Of a stretch of 64,000 nucleotides of DNA, positions 1 through 13,884 are shown in pieces. Below the pieces are notes generated by a model, which made no database searches, had not been told where the DNA came from, and saw only the letters and a list, made by a program, of their open reading frames with translations. Position 1 is the first letter of the stretch, and each line of letters opens with the position of its first letter. Origin of the DNA: Hyaloperonospora brassicae (Eukaryota; Oomycota; Peronosporomycetes; Peronosporales; Peronosporaceae); assembly GCA_947650285.1 (NCBI GenBank), contig CANTFL010001391.1:82808-146807 (forward strand), given 5' to 3'. The translations under genes were made by a program, and so were the position numbers.

Positions 1-3000
1 TTCAATAATCGTGAAATAGCACATCAGGTCTTAACGATACCATATCGATGTAGCCTTGCACGCAAACGTACCAATGAGTGTATGTTTATTCTGCAAACGC
101 GTAATTTTATACGCACCTGTCGAAGCTACACAATAATCATTGCAGGCGAAATCAGGACGGACTAAGTCCGTGATACAAAACGAAAGCATTAAATGCAAGG
201 GTCAAAACAATTGGTGATGCGATGTTGAGTTTCCACTGGTGCCCGAACAAGCGCCTATCGCATAAAAATTTCTTTTTCTTGCTAGTTTATTTTATTACTT
301 AGTGAGTTCGTAGTTAAAGTGGGTTGTACTCTTCTCGTTGTAGTTGTTTTGATGCCTAATTTTCCCATGGTAGGTATTATTTTGGGGGTCGATCAAGCTG
401 AGACTTTATTTGATCAAATTAATTCTGGGTAGGGTTTTTGGTTTGAGTTACGCTTGTCTATTTGATACCGCCTTGTCGAATGTGTAAAGACCTGCTTTGC
501 TTGGTATGTTAGTTTTTTGAGCCGGTTATTAATCTTGTACCTTTTCCTTTTTGTTCTATCTACGTCCTGTCCTAGTAAGGACGAGTCATGGAGTGTCTTT
601 ATTACTGACCAAACAATCCAGGTATAGGACTTGATTACGCACACAGGCTTTTTTGACGTCGGGTGACCAGTAATCCACCCTGGAGGAGGGCTCGACATTT
701 GGCTTTGTATACAGATTTAACCCTCTATTTTAGTTAATTAACTACAACTTGTAACTAATGAGCAAGTATACTTAAAGGCATAACGGTGTATGACAATGTC
801 GTCGTTAAGCATTCGATGTCAATTATTTAAAAAACTATTCCCAATTCGAATGCTCGATCGATAGATCTCGATTAACACCTATGATCAATTAATCTTGATC
901 AGCACTAATGATCGATATTGATCGGCACAAATTATCGGCCGAACTGTAATAGCACAAATGATTGGCCGATCCGATCAACGCATGTGTTCAGTTCTTCTTC
1001 TTCTTCAGCGAAATACTGACTTTTCAATACCTCTCGTGTTGTGTGCCAGCCAATTAATATGTTTCCTCCGAATACTATTATTTAAGCATTTATTCCTAAA
1101 TACATTTATTTGACTGAACCCAAAGTCGTTTCCTGCACCAAAGAGACGATAAATAGTGATGGTGCTTCCGTGTACCGTAAATAACCTTCATATTTACTTT
1201 TTCTTCCTCCCGTGCTATCTTTTCTATTTTCATATATTGATGTCGATAAGTTGACATTGTTTACAGGGAACTATTTAAAAGCTACGCCCATACAACGCCG
1301 ATCAAAGATGTTTTATACCCACTACCACCAATTTCTCCCGCAATTGCGTCTAATTATCTCTTCGATGATTCATTACACGACAAAAAGACAGATCGGATCT
1401 ATATACTATCATTAAAGCTTCCAGAAGTGAAAGCATCTGAAGAAACTACAAATGATTTAATGCCCGTTAAAGGTCCTTGAGATGGTCAGAAGAGAGAAAT
1501 GTACAATAATGGTGAGAATGTGCATAGCCGTTTGTGAAATGCGCGATTTTAATATACTTTAATGTGCGTCATGGGCTAAACTCTGTCTTAAACGCCATAT
1601 AAGAACTTTGGGTAGGACTTAAAAAAATTATATTACAAACAAGAAATTAAAATTTTTAGTGGTATCTTTTAAATGTCATCGTGGATGTTTCAAAAGAATC
1701 AAGAGCGGTTGTGGTGGCCCGTGGATTCACTTTGACAGAAATTGACTTGGCTAAAGACAAAATTGTTGGGGACACCTCATATTTAAATGTATATAGTGAA
1801 CAATGCGATGTATGTATGCTATAATAGAACGGTCGCAGTAGTTTCAAGAGTAAAGGGATTATAACGCTTAAGCTTGAACGATCTTCTAATTGCCCAGGGT
1901 TTTATAAAAATGTCTTTGAAGCTTAGCTAGCGCGATTACTCGTTACTTCGTAGCGGGGTCGCATCTTTTATTGATAAAATTTCTCGACTAACACACGAGC
2001 GATATCGAGTAATTCTAGCTAGCGAGTCTCGTGTGATCGGACGTCTGTCCTACTTTATCACCACGCATCTCCGCATCTTTCTCAGTAGGCGGAACATTCG
2101 CTTACATGTCAGTGACCAATCTCTCACCTGCAACTACTCTTTCCGCAAAAGAGTCATAGATTAAGCCGCCCGCCAATCAGCCTATTATTTAAGGAAATAA
2201 ACGAAATAAATCTATTAGACCAGTCGTTGGTGCTTCTAAGGTGTCTTCCACCAAAATCTTGACTTATGTAGCCGTCTACCGCCAAGTTGGTCGTACGAGC
2301 CTGATCCTCTCCTGTATCGAAAAAATTTATTGCAACCTTGATCTACCAGACTCTTAGCTAAGTTGATCGATCCGACACGGACGATCATTCGGTGGCAGCG
2401 CCTTGGCGTACAAAAATATTCATTTCCATACATCTTACGTTTCTCTTGATCAACTGCTCGACGATGCTATTTGACATAATCGGTCCGATCTCCGTCACTT
2501 TCACTTTCGCCCCATTCTGCACTCCGCGACTTTAGCCCGAACGCCACGTCACTAGAAATTTCATATCCGGTGCGGATATTCGATCTATTCTGCATATTAT
2601 CTATAATTTTCGATTGCGTCATGAGTAACACAGCAAGCCTTAAAGTCCTTCCAACCCAATAAACCCTTTATCGATGCCTTTTATACTTCTTGTCGCTCCC
2701 GGACACAAGTATTCGTGGGTAACAGTGGATGCCTGTATACCACATCCGTGCTCCTCGGTCATGATTGAAGTTTCTTTTTCAATAGTTTTAAATATCCTAT
2801 CAACTATTATTATATGGTTGACGTAAGTATTTTTGGCTTCACCTTTTCTCGAGACGAATAAATATATATATCTAGTATAGATCGACCAACTTTTGCTGTC
2901 AACATCGTTTGCTTGTAAAGATTACAGCTTATCATGTCCGCCAAGATCGATCGTTGTTCGAACACTAAATGTGGGATCAACAAAAGATATATTGGTAAAC

Positions 3001-6000
3001 ATGACCTTGTTCTTATGCACTGGGTAATTTAGCAATTATATATGTATATCGCAATAATACGTACTATTGTCATTATACTTTGTGTAAAAATTACCACAAT
3101 CTGCCGATCTCGTTCAGCGAAAAAGCTCGGATTCGAAGCTCGCTGCATTTGTATATTAGCGAAGACAGAGCTGAGACCGCTCAAGGCTCAAGATAATTGA
3201 AGATTGTAGATAGGGCGTACAAGGCATGATCGACGGTCATAGCGATCTGGTACATGACATCTTGATAGACTTAGTATTCGTCTACTTCCTATTCGGATCA
3301 TTTAAAGCTTTAAACTGGTCACCTGATCAGTAGTACAACGTTCTCAATTCCAATTGTCACCGCAAATCGTGTAAACGCCGCCAAACCATGGAAATATCAT
3401 CTTCGTCCGATGATAAGAGGTCACTTCGGTATGGCTTTATGCGCCTGATCAACCAATATGTTAATCTCAATATTTATATTTTTGTTGTAGAGATCATCAA
3501 CGGAAATTTTTTTTTACCTCAATCATTTGTAGCTGGTCGTTTTTCACGCCTTTTTCTTACCTTAATTATTGCACTGCAATCACATACGTTAATTCGTCGA
3601 TTATGGTTACATATCTTATATATCTTTACAGTCTACTTATGCTACCTCCTAACATACGATCACTCAAAATTAATTAATTGGTGTTATACCCGATCCTGTT
3701 TCATGCATATTATTACTTTAATCGATATCGTCATACCCGATCCAAGTCTTCCTTCCTCTTTAAGTGTTATGAAGCATAAGTTACCTTAGTCCATATAATT
3801 GTAGTACCATAACGCATCCACCAATCCTGTAGTTGGCAATGTTTTCGAGTTTAACGTGCATTTTGTCTTGATCGCACATATACATTATTATCTACTTTAA
3901 TTCGTCTTCCTCAAACCATGATACTACAATATTCCATTAATCGAGCTCGATCAAAACATAATGGCATCAAATTTAGCCAAAAAAGAAGGCGCTCTTGTTA
4001 CATTTTATCGTTTTAAACTCAAAAAGTTTACAGCGGAAATGGACGGTATTTAGTAAATGATAAGCCCATTCGTCTAGTATGTGCGTGGAGTATATCGAGC
4101 ACGCAAGGCGAATTATGCCACACGTGAGTCAACGTTCCAGCAACTTCATCAATTTGACAGTCAACGCAGATGTAAAGTTGCGCTCTGCAATCGGTCACGT
4201 TCAAGTGGCAATCTAAGTTTTTGCTATCCAAATAATCGAAAAATTATGATCTAAAGCTGATCGTATACAGGATTTGATGCGCTTTTACTGTTAAAAATAT
4301 AATATTTAATACAACGAATCGCATTTGCTTACCTCAGTAGGGCCCAAGATATCGTTAATACAATTTGAATTGCAGAAGCTCGCCGTGCTACTTAGGATTA
4401 AAGCATCCCGCGAGCGCGATCTGTGGCCGCTTCAATCGCGAATGCCAGCTGCTCTTCGTGTCCTATCAAATTTGGTGTTGCTGCAACAAAGACATACGTA
4501 TGAACATCTCGTGCCCAATCTACACTATACGTTCCGCGGTAGTGTTTGCTTTGCAGTCTATTTGCCATGATGGCTCGCTGTTTTGCTTAATATTAATTAT
4601 AGATCAAAGATAATTAGACGCATACTTAACGGTCGATCATGAAGTTATGCTAAAATTGCTATTATTACGCAATCCTCTTTATTTCTGCGTTCGTTTAGGC
4701 AGTATGAAACAAACCAAATTTGGAGATCGGATAGCTGCAAAACTAATAGACCCGTAACTCATATCTAAATTTTTTATTATCGATATCATCAACTACATAA
4801 TATCATCTAGGGCTATAAACCTAAAGACGAAAATTGCTTGTACATTTTCAGGCTATTCGTCTTTATTATACGGACGTCCTTTGCCCGTATTATATTTGGC
4901 ACACTCACCCACGAAACACTAACGCTTCATTGCAATCGCAGGCAATGGGAATTTCTCCTGATCATTTGATAGGTACTCGCCAATTTTTGGGTGACCAACG
5001 TAAACACTAGTATGGGCGTGATGCCGATAACAGTTTTTTAAACCTCAGGAGTCACTAAACGATCCAGCTCCAACACTCATCTAATTCAAATATTGATTAG
5101 GGAATAAGAGAATTGCTATTTTGTCCATCCTACTTTTGAGAGCCAGCACTGCGCAAGTCGTACTATTCCTTTGCTTTTAATTTGCTTCCTTACCGATCTA
5201 ATACGACTTCAAAAACGATATCCAACCCATACGATCTTGCTCTTGTTACATGTAATGCGTATGTACTTTTTGTGATATAGCTAGGGGTAATACTCTAAAT
5301 GACAACCTCGCCTTGTTGATGATCAAGTGATCGATGACATCTAAATTACTTTATTTATACGTTCGGTGTAATTATATGTCATGGATCAAGGGAAGTCAGG
5401 TCTTAACATACTTCTCCGGAAACATCGCCAATCATTTTCTCGCTATCCTTATAATTAGCACTCGGATACTAGCCCTGCTTCAAGTGCAACAGTTCATCGG
5501 TTGATCACGATCAACGGTCCCCTTTAACCTTGTGACGTAATACTGTAAATTTTAGTCGGCTCTATGAACATATTTTGTGACGTTAGAGTAGTAGCTTCGG
5601 CGCTTTGCAATCGATCTCGCCACTTATTTGTCTGATTACCAAACGACAGAAATATAAAGATAATTAATTGTCCCTGGTTAAATCGGCAAAAAATTTCGAA
5701 TTTGAAGAGTAAACTTCGACATTCACGTTTTTACAGTTATATTTTTGCCAAAGCTAAATCCATACAATGCAATCATACATTCTAAAGTTTCCACATAATC
5801 GGGCCCGTATGCCGTTCTAGTTATTACCTAGATGGTGTGTCTAATCCAACCACCAAGCGATTTTGATCCTCTTCTTCTATAGGTGATGGTATACTACTCA
5901 ATTTTCTAAATTTCTACAAACAACATTCCCATTCGTCCACTTCATTACGTGAGGTAAAATGCAGCACGAAGTAATGTGTCTATCGATTCTACATGTCACA

Positions 6001-6900
6001 TCAGCCTATATAGCGTCCAGGTATTTAGTAGGTAGTTAATCACGATTGTTTTCGGCAAGACCATATTATTCGTTTAGCCATGTTATAGTTAAGTACCGCT
6101 TGACAATAATATCACGAGAGACAAACATGACGTAGCAAAGACTAAGCATCCATTTCCGTTTTCGCAATAACCGCGAGTTCAACTTCGTTAATATCTTAGT
6201 GTAAGACAAGTAGAATAGACAATCTATTCTACACATCGTGTTTTCTAAGCCACAAAGACGAAATCGTCTACTTTCTGACATGCACTACGATCCAAAGTAA
6301 TTTTTTTGTTTTATAATGCATATTGGTCGGCCTTTATGGTATAACAGGTACAAGCGTGACTAGGATCGATGCTTCTTCACCTATACCTGCCCGCTTTGTT
6401 CCGATTGTCCCAAGTAATTAAAGTATATTTAGCGAACAATTTCCCTTCAATCATACACATTAAGTTTATACCCATCTTTAATTCCTGAAGATTGGCTTTC
6501 CGTATGATCGGATATAGATAGATAATTTGCACCTACGCGCCGGACCTCTTTCCAATAATTTAAGCGCAGTTCTAATATCACATACGCAATATGCGTATCA
6601 TTCAAAAACCCGATTGTGATTATTTAGACTTTTAAATAAAGTTGCCATCGATCGCATGGTCCAAGAGGTTAATTCATTTATAAGTGACTCCATCTTTACA
6701 GGATCTTTTTTACTTCAGCTCGCTGGACCTGGTGAATTGGGCATCTAGCCTTACACTGTTCTTAAACGCTTTGAATAGACAAATTATATCCAAAAAGTAC
6801 CCACAGACATTTAACAATCGCTTATCGTTCTAATTGGTGGATTTCACGATGTCTACTCAATCAATGTTTCATCGATCTATGATGATCGCCCCGGCCCCAA
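1..6900. other. AT-rich, GATC-rich stretch without recognisable genes
   Basis: No reading frame here looks like a protein family I recognise. The longest open frames (for example 3388-3789 on plus) are short, AT-driven and hydrophobic without motif support. The base composition is clearly more AT-rich than the LINE and gypsy blocks to the right, and the tetramer GATC recurs in clusters, for example around 850-990. The likely reading is old, mutated repeat DNA, but I cannot assign it to a family. Confidence 0.5.
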
Positions 6901-6913
6901 GGTAGATACCTCA

Positions 6914-7110
6914 CTATCCGGCTCGCCCTAGGTGAACAAGTCGACCAAATTTGTCGTTTCGGTAACGATCGAGGTAGGCTCTGTAAAACAAATTGATGTA
7001 TTCCTTTATAGTGTTATAACTTAAGTGCCTGGAAGATTTAGGGGCGTTCTTAAAACCGAATGGCAACCGTAACAGTAAAACAAACCCTAGGGTGCAATGA
7101 AAGATATGGT
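6914..7110 (-). pseudogene. Relic of a retroelement reverse transcriptase
   Basis: On the minus strand a short frame reads RLPFGFKNAP followed about 15 residues later by KEYINLFYRAYLDR. This order matches the conserved Ty3/gypsy-type reverse transcriptase block in which a (M/L)PFGLKNAP motif precedes the catalytic F/YxDD box. Here the catalytic box reads YLDR, so the second Asp is lost. Upstream residues of the form I-N-V followed by K and then H-I-F also fit the strand before the PFGL motif. Frames break on both sides and no LTR was found nearby. It is a small decayed fragment; the family assignment rests on this one block. Confidence 0.45.
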
Positions 7111-7479
7111 TCCTCTTGCTCGTTCCGACATTTATCCAAACAAAACTCACTCGGCATTATCAAAGGTAATACCACATCGCTTTGTTTATGCCTTGCAGAT
7201 AATTTTATTTTATGGCATAGGATGTATCATCCATATTGTCAACTATTTCACACGCCTACAATTACCCAACTACCATGCGTTTTTGCCATTGTTAGGGAAA
7301 ACACAAACGACAAAGCTCAATTCCAAATGGGCCTTGAAATCCAATTATGCGATTTATTGGACTTTAAAGATCAATGAGCCAAATCTTAAAAAGCAAAGGA
7401 GAGACTGGTCGTACCTTTTGCGCAATCAGGTTGGCCCCTACAACATCAAAGTCGCAAATTCCTATTCGGACCTATAGGG

Positions 7480-10400
7480 TAGAGCATTGACTTTTTTTAT
7501 GAGCTCTTTGTCAATTATTGTATATTAATATCGGCAACATCTGCTGACCTCTTGACAGCACTGCACCTGGATCGCCTACTTGGTTGCCGTCGATCGGGAT
7601 TCCCACCGTAGGGTTAACAATTTTTACTAAGCTTACCGAATAATAATTGAATTTTCACCGAACAGAGCACTATTTTCGTGATAAACGATGCCATATCAGG
7701 TGGATCTACTCCCAGATATACCTGACTGTTACACCTGCCATGAACAATTTGATCGGTCGATCGGACAGATAACATAATTTACAATCAATCAGCCTATTCA
7801 ATGCGGAGTACTGTTTTACTTTGTATACCACTTCTGTACCAAGTCGAGAATATTTATCTTCCTAAACAAGTTTATTATGTCATGCGGTTTTTTCAACAGT
7901 CGACATCCGTAAATTTCATCGTTCACGCTCATCTTAGTCTGGTCAACGCATATTTCTGTTACGTATTTTTTAATTAATCGTGTCTGGCTGTTAATGATAG
8001 TGCATGTGTATCATATATGCTCTTTAGGTCCCAATCGTAGATACAAATTATATTTTTCATGCATTAATCTTCTTTTGATATACTTTTCGCGTCAATAAAT
8101 GATATCAATCTTATCATCCCCCCCGATATACTGTCGTTTTTAATAGGGTCAGATTGATTTATCTTTTACGCGGCCCATTAAATACATGTGTTAATCTTTA
8201 TGGAGATAGCCTCTGACTATGATGCGGAAGCATTATTTACAAATAGTTTTTGCAAAGGTGTTTGCTTTAGGCGGAACCAATAATTGATCGGCCATTAGAG
8301 TCACTCTATAGGTGCTGTCGATCACTGTCGGAGATATTTACAAATTTTGGTCTTCACTATCGTGAACATCTCTGTCCTCGGCTACACTCAAACCTTTCCT
8401 GAACAGACATGTGCTTGCATCCAGGCGGGGCTCAAGTGTCGTGATTTTTATATCTATTTTCTCTATTGCTTCTTTTGGTCGGACTATAGTATCTGTGTGT
8501 GGTGGGCGACGAAATATCGAGTACCGACTTTGTAAACATTTCATAATTTTTATTAGATTTTAATTTCGCCTTCTTCTCATTTTTGGTTATAGTGGCTACA
8601 AACACTTGAGTCTTCCACTTACAAGAATGTTGCAATATAATACATACATTTTCCTATGATAGTGGTATATTATCGGCGACCATCCGCAAAATTAACATGG
8701 CTATATACTATAAATTGCATTCGCAATGGCTGAAAATTGTATTTATAATATGCATACCTTACTTGATTAGGAATTGCCGTCGGTACCCATGTAGCATATC
8801 GCCTCACTCAAAGATTAAATTAAGAAGGCTTAAAATCGCTATTTACTTAACCTGATCGACCGATCGGAAAAACCGATCGTCGATATTTTTCCGATCACCT
8901 GCATGCTAAATTAACATCGAAAATTACGTCCTGACAGACCCATTTGAATTTCGTTAGGTGAATATTAGGAATATTCGATTATAAATGACGTATGTATATT
9001 GTACTATTTTGTTCATGCCTGAAAAGACTTTTGACCAAATTGAGCACCCACCCACCCATAAGTATATTATTATCATGAAGATTTGGACAACAATTTTATC
9101 AAGTTACATCCGATCGTCAGATTGGCATTCACGCCAGTTTCCACGCATTCTTGATTTACACTGCATACGGTTTTACGTCACCGTACGAAAGAAATGGTGT
9201 CAAAGTAGATAATTCGCGCCGGAACCAAAACGCGAAGTGGACTTCTCATTCTTAATCCTGCCTGTCACGTTTGATTGATAGATCCACTTGACGAAGTGTA
9301 AATAATTATATATATATAACGCAAAACCTCCGCATGCAATGAAACTTTAATCTACAAACGATCTGACAGGTTTTACCCCTCCTCGTTATACACCTAATAT
9401 CGCGATAAAACAATTTAATTAATAACTGTGTAAGCGATGATTCTAATCGACTCCTATACTTCGTAATAATTTCCATTCTTTCTAAAAATGTAAATATGCA
9501 GAGCGGTGAACGCTCGGCTCGTATCATATTCCTTTCCGGCGATCGCTTAACAAAAATCTCCGTAAACTTGACGGAACTCATCCCAGCATTATTTATAGGC
9601 ACGTACAGCACGCCAATCAAATTGTCAGATGTTTAATTTGGGCATGAATTTTAAACACACATTGTCCGCAAATGGTACACGCGGACATCATTTGATAACG
9701 ATTAATTTTTGCCACCACATTTTTATCAGGTCTTTTCCAGGACCCCGATTATCGTTTTTATTGGGTACGCAGTGAGTACAAGCTTTCATTAGATAATCGC
9801 GATCGGTTCTATAATGAGTGATTGATCTCACCCTGTCGCCCAGAGTGACCTCTGGTAAATTTAATTGATCAGTAGTGGTAGTTTCACCCACCAGTCGTCG
9901 ATCTACATCCATAAATAATTTCATAGAATCCGGATTTCAACTCGTTGTTTACACCAATTCAACACGAAACGACCCTATTACTCGGGAAGATATTGATGTT
10001 AATACTTTTATGGTGGCAGCCGATCACTTTCGTCACTTATTTAATCCCCTATATACCCTTTGTTGTCAAATCTCCATCCGCCAATTGGCATGTAATGCTT
10101 CATTTTATATCTTTAATTTTCGATGACAGTGTAAAGTCGGTTTTAGGCTAAATTGCATTCGTCCAATTTTATAATTAAAAAATATATTTTCACGTCGAAT
10201 GTACTGCTTCCCTTCTCAAAAGATATAAATTAACGTGATTTCCACTCGTTGTATATAAATCGGATATTTCAGTGAATTGACATTCTATGGATTCCATACA
10301 TTGGGCGTTGATTGACTTATCTGGATGTTCTATATTTGCGTTAAACCCCCCTATTATAAGCAAAATACAAGACAGTTTTAAGCATATGTAGCCTAGTCAC

Positions 10401-10930
10401 ACCATAATGCATATATGAACGTTTTGGTTCAGTTCCATAATTGATCTTACTTTCAATTTCATATAACAAACTATCTGAAATGGGTAATCATCGTTATATC
10501 AGTTTGGAAAAGGGAATCGAAGAATGGTGTGAGAAACGGACTGAAGAAATGCTAATGTAGTACCCGTACCTGATACGAAGTTTGGATGGGCGGATTACGA
10601 TAATCGGATCCAACTTGGGAATGCATCCGATCCGAAATGGAATTTGATGCGATAGGGGATCTGAATAGAGAGGTTCTACGATCCGAGAGGGGACCCGGCC
10701 CGAGACCAATCCTGACCTGTTTCAGAGACAGGATAGGAATCAAGGGACTTACGATGTATAAGGGACCGGGTGACTTGAAGGACAATGCGCGAAAATTCCT
10801 GTTATATAAATAGGCTATATCGTAAGCTAGCAGTTTACTTAATTAAAATCAAACAGAGTTCATTTACCTAAAAAGATACGCTTCATGTCTCCTAGGGTGG
10901 ATTTTTAGCCTCCCGACGAAATTAAGGCTT
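7480..10930. other. AT-rich stretch without recognisable genes
   Basis: Only short, overlapping frames without motifs are visible. At about 10490-10800 the sequence becomes more purine-rich and GC-rich for 300 bases, which may be a separate insertion, but I see no termini or coding signal. Nothing else can be supported. Confidence 0.45.
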
Positions 10931-13098
10931 ATGCCTATCGTATATACAAGTGTCGCACCAAGATGGTCTGGCCAAATGCGGACAATACTCCCACAACCTC
11001 ACGACAATTGCGATAAGGTGCAGCAAGAATGCAAGGCTGACAAAGGTTGCGAGACAGCTCAAGTGGTCAGAAGGTCAAGCGATTAAGCGGTCAAGCGGTC
11101 AAGCGGATGAAGATCTACATATTGTCCAAAGCGATCTCTTTGAGATCTCGTTAGCTCGTATCTAGTACCTACAAGTGACCTGTTATTATGTATAATTTTG
11201 ACGCGACCACCATGGGCCCAAAAACGGTCAAGATTAGCATTGGCACGAGTCCACTAATTATATATCAGCTCGCCATACCGACGGTTACAAAGGTGAAGAA
11301 GGAATCAATCATACGGAAACGAAGCACCGCCCTCGATAGTCGGTCGTGTGTGAACCAGTGGAGAGGCCGGATTACATCGGCAATTTTGTAAACCTCTCTT
11401 CACCACAATAGTGCGCACTTGAACCTTCTGGTACCCAGAGTTTACACCTTGAGTTTATTATTAAATATGTGAAAATGAATGTAGAATTTTAATAGGAGCG
11501 TTAGCGGCCGAGAGATTGCAGCGGACGTAAAGATATAATTGGCCTCCGAATTTCCAAGATTTTATGAGAATCTTTAGTGACATTATTGCGGATGAGTTGA
11601 TCTGCCAATCGTTCTCGAGCATATTTCTCGACTCCATTATAAGGTCCCATCGGGGACAAACGCGGATCCAGCTGCAAATCACAATCAGCTGGGTATAATA
11701 CATTTAGCAGAAACGAAAAGAAACTACATAAGACCTACAAGAAATGTCAAGGCCGCAGCTTATGAAGACAAAGAGACGATGCCACGAGGCTTCTAGATTT
11801 ATTATACACGATCACGTTACGATAACATTCATTCGGCCGATCTGGCGTGTGAATGATGATGAAAAGATCAAGTGCTGACAAGAATATTGGCGCGGGTGGA
11901 ACTGCTGGAGACAAATACCACTGAAAGGCTATATTAACACTATTGTCCAGCGATCCGGCGCTGAAGGTTTTTAAATAACCCAAATTATCGGCCCGCGACA
12001 AGTACCGAGATTAACTCACGTCTCACCCTTAAAAATTTGGAAGCTATAAGTGGTCTCATGTAGTAGTTACAAGACGCGGGATTGACAGCTGGACCTTTCA
12101 ATGCGCAAAAAGTATTGCAATGTAAGTTAAGCTACGTGATCACTACGGACAGATTGTTGCGTGCAGCATTGACGCTGTCAATCATCAGTTGCGATCCAGA
12201 AATTTGGCGATCAAGCCGTATTTAGAAGGCTCGATTAAGTAAGATTTATTAATTTCGGGCGATCACTTAGGTCGCGATCAAACCTAAAATTCACCATGCT
12301 GGATCGTTGCAGTACGCACTAGTAAACTTGGATTTGGCATCAGAAGATTAGTTAAAAATTTAATGGAGGTCATTGAGACCATTTGGCGCTGCATTGATCC
12401 GCGAACGGATGACCCCGTTGGAGGCGAGATCAACCAAGGCGCCAAAGTTGCTCCCTGGCCAGCTGCAGTCGTATATAGAAGCAGCTACGATGATTGACGA
12501 AAAAAATCAGCGGAAGATGGCCCCCTAAAGCGCTGGTCGATCGACGGTATGTGTTACGCCCCCTAAAGCGAGTTTTTCAGATGTGGATATGGGCTCAGTA
12601 TAATAGTCGCATCATTGTCGATCTTACAACTGTAATCATAATGATAACAAAGATGAATACCGTAGGCTACCACTGATGGCCGATGCCAAGACCATTCCTA
12701 GTGATGTAATAATGTCTCATAATTCACAAGTATCGTCAATCAGAGATCTGAAGAAGTTCTAGCTCGAGACAGAGACGTAGATCTAGCCAGAAATTAAATA
12801 AACACGGTCAAGTATGCATTCATTCGTGACCACGCTCCAGCCGCACAGAAATGGCTAGTGCTCGGCGATTCTATAACAAGTCCTTCCCGATAATGGAACA
12901 GCGCGGTTATCGGATCGACCCACCGTGAATAATAGCCTTTTTGTGTATTTTCATGATCCAATGTTGAGGACATGACGTATCCACAATTTCCATACTACCA
13001 TGCCAGAAAACGATCTGATAAGACCACAATCGAATCTGTATTGGCTTAATGCGGCGGTGATCCGGGCGAAGATCTCAATCTGAAAATTGACGCCGGCT

Positions 13099-13227
13099 AT
13101 GAGACGCCACTATGTAGGATACTTCATCGAAATGCTTAACAATCAAAAAGTCCAACCGGTTGACTTTTATCAGCTAACGGATGATGACGATTTGGAAGAA
13201 ACTTTGCGCGCCTACCATCGTATGTAG
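13099..13227 (+). pseudogene. Gag-like fragment
   Basis: A 42-codon frame contains YFIEMLNNQK, then LTDDDDLEETLRAYHRM, then a stop. Oomycete gypsy gag proteins carry a similar segment: a short helix with a (V/I)xxFIxTL core followed by a D-rich stretch reading roughly L-x-D-x(2-4)-LEE-x-L-x-A/D. The match is to this pattern as I know it, not to a computed alignment. The zinc knuckle expected downstream is not readable. Confidence 0.4.
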
Positions 13228-13870
13228 TTCCATCCAATAATCAGCCCACAAGATCGGACAAGTTTCGATCTCTATCGGGCTTCAATTCGGAATTAACACC
13301 ATTGAAACCGATCCGGGCTGTGCGAGAAAATTGGTAATGAAAAAGAAAAAAAATCGGATCGTATTGTGCGTTTAGTTGATCAAAATAGGATGTGTACCGG
13401 CGACGATTGTGTGTGGCTAGGTACCATTATGAGTCATAGTTTTCGATAGGCCTTCATGATCATTAAGGTAATGATGATCATGGGGACGTAGAATATAGTG
13501 GTGACCGACTTAAAGGGTGTAATTAATATGGTTATCAACGCGAAGAGGATTATGAAGAACGCTCACAAGATATAGATCGTTTGATTTATCTCATGGTTGA
13601 TGATCCAAGTCGTGTACCCATTGTGGATCGAAGAAGCATGAAAAATGTTGGTGATAGGAGAGACGGACTCGTAAGAATTGCACATGGAAGGAATTTCCAT
13701 CGAACAATTTCTTTTTTGTGTGCGTTGCTTGGAAACGAATGCATGAGAAAAATCAATGCTCAAAGGAGGAATTATACAATTATTCCGCGAGTGGTGCATA
13801 CTCACCAGGTTTGCTGGAAGGTTTCCATTTAAGGTGGAGGAAACGCTAGCCTCGGACGCTCCCCAGGAAG

Positions 13871-13884
13871 GAATTCGGCACGAG
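13871..13884 (+). other. Exact match to a cDNA-library adapter sequence
   Basis: GAATTCGGCACGAG is identical to the EcoRI adapter used in common directional lambda cDNA libraries. It sits in the middle of unassigned decayed sequence. It may be chance, or it may mark a chimeric clone or read in the assembly. Confidence 0.5.

Noticed and set aside
3388..3789. 133-codon hydrophobic frame on plus
   Set aside because: It lies in AT-rich DNA where hydrophobic codons arise by composition. No motif, and no start context.
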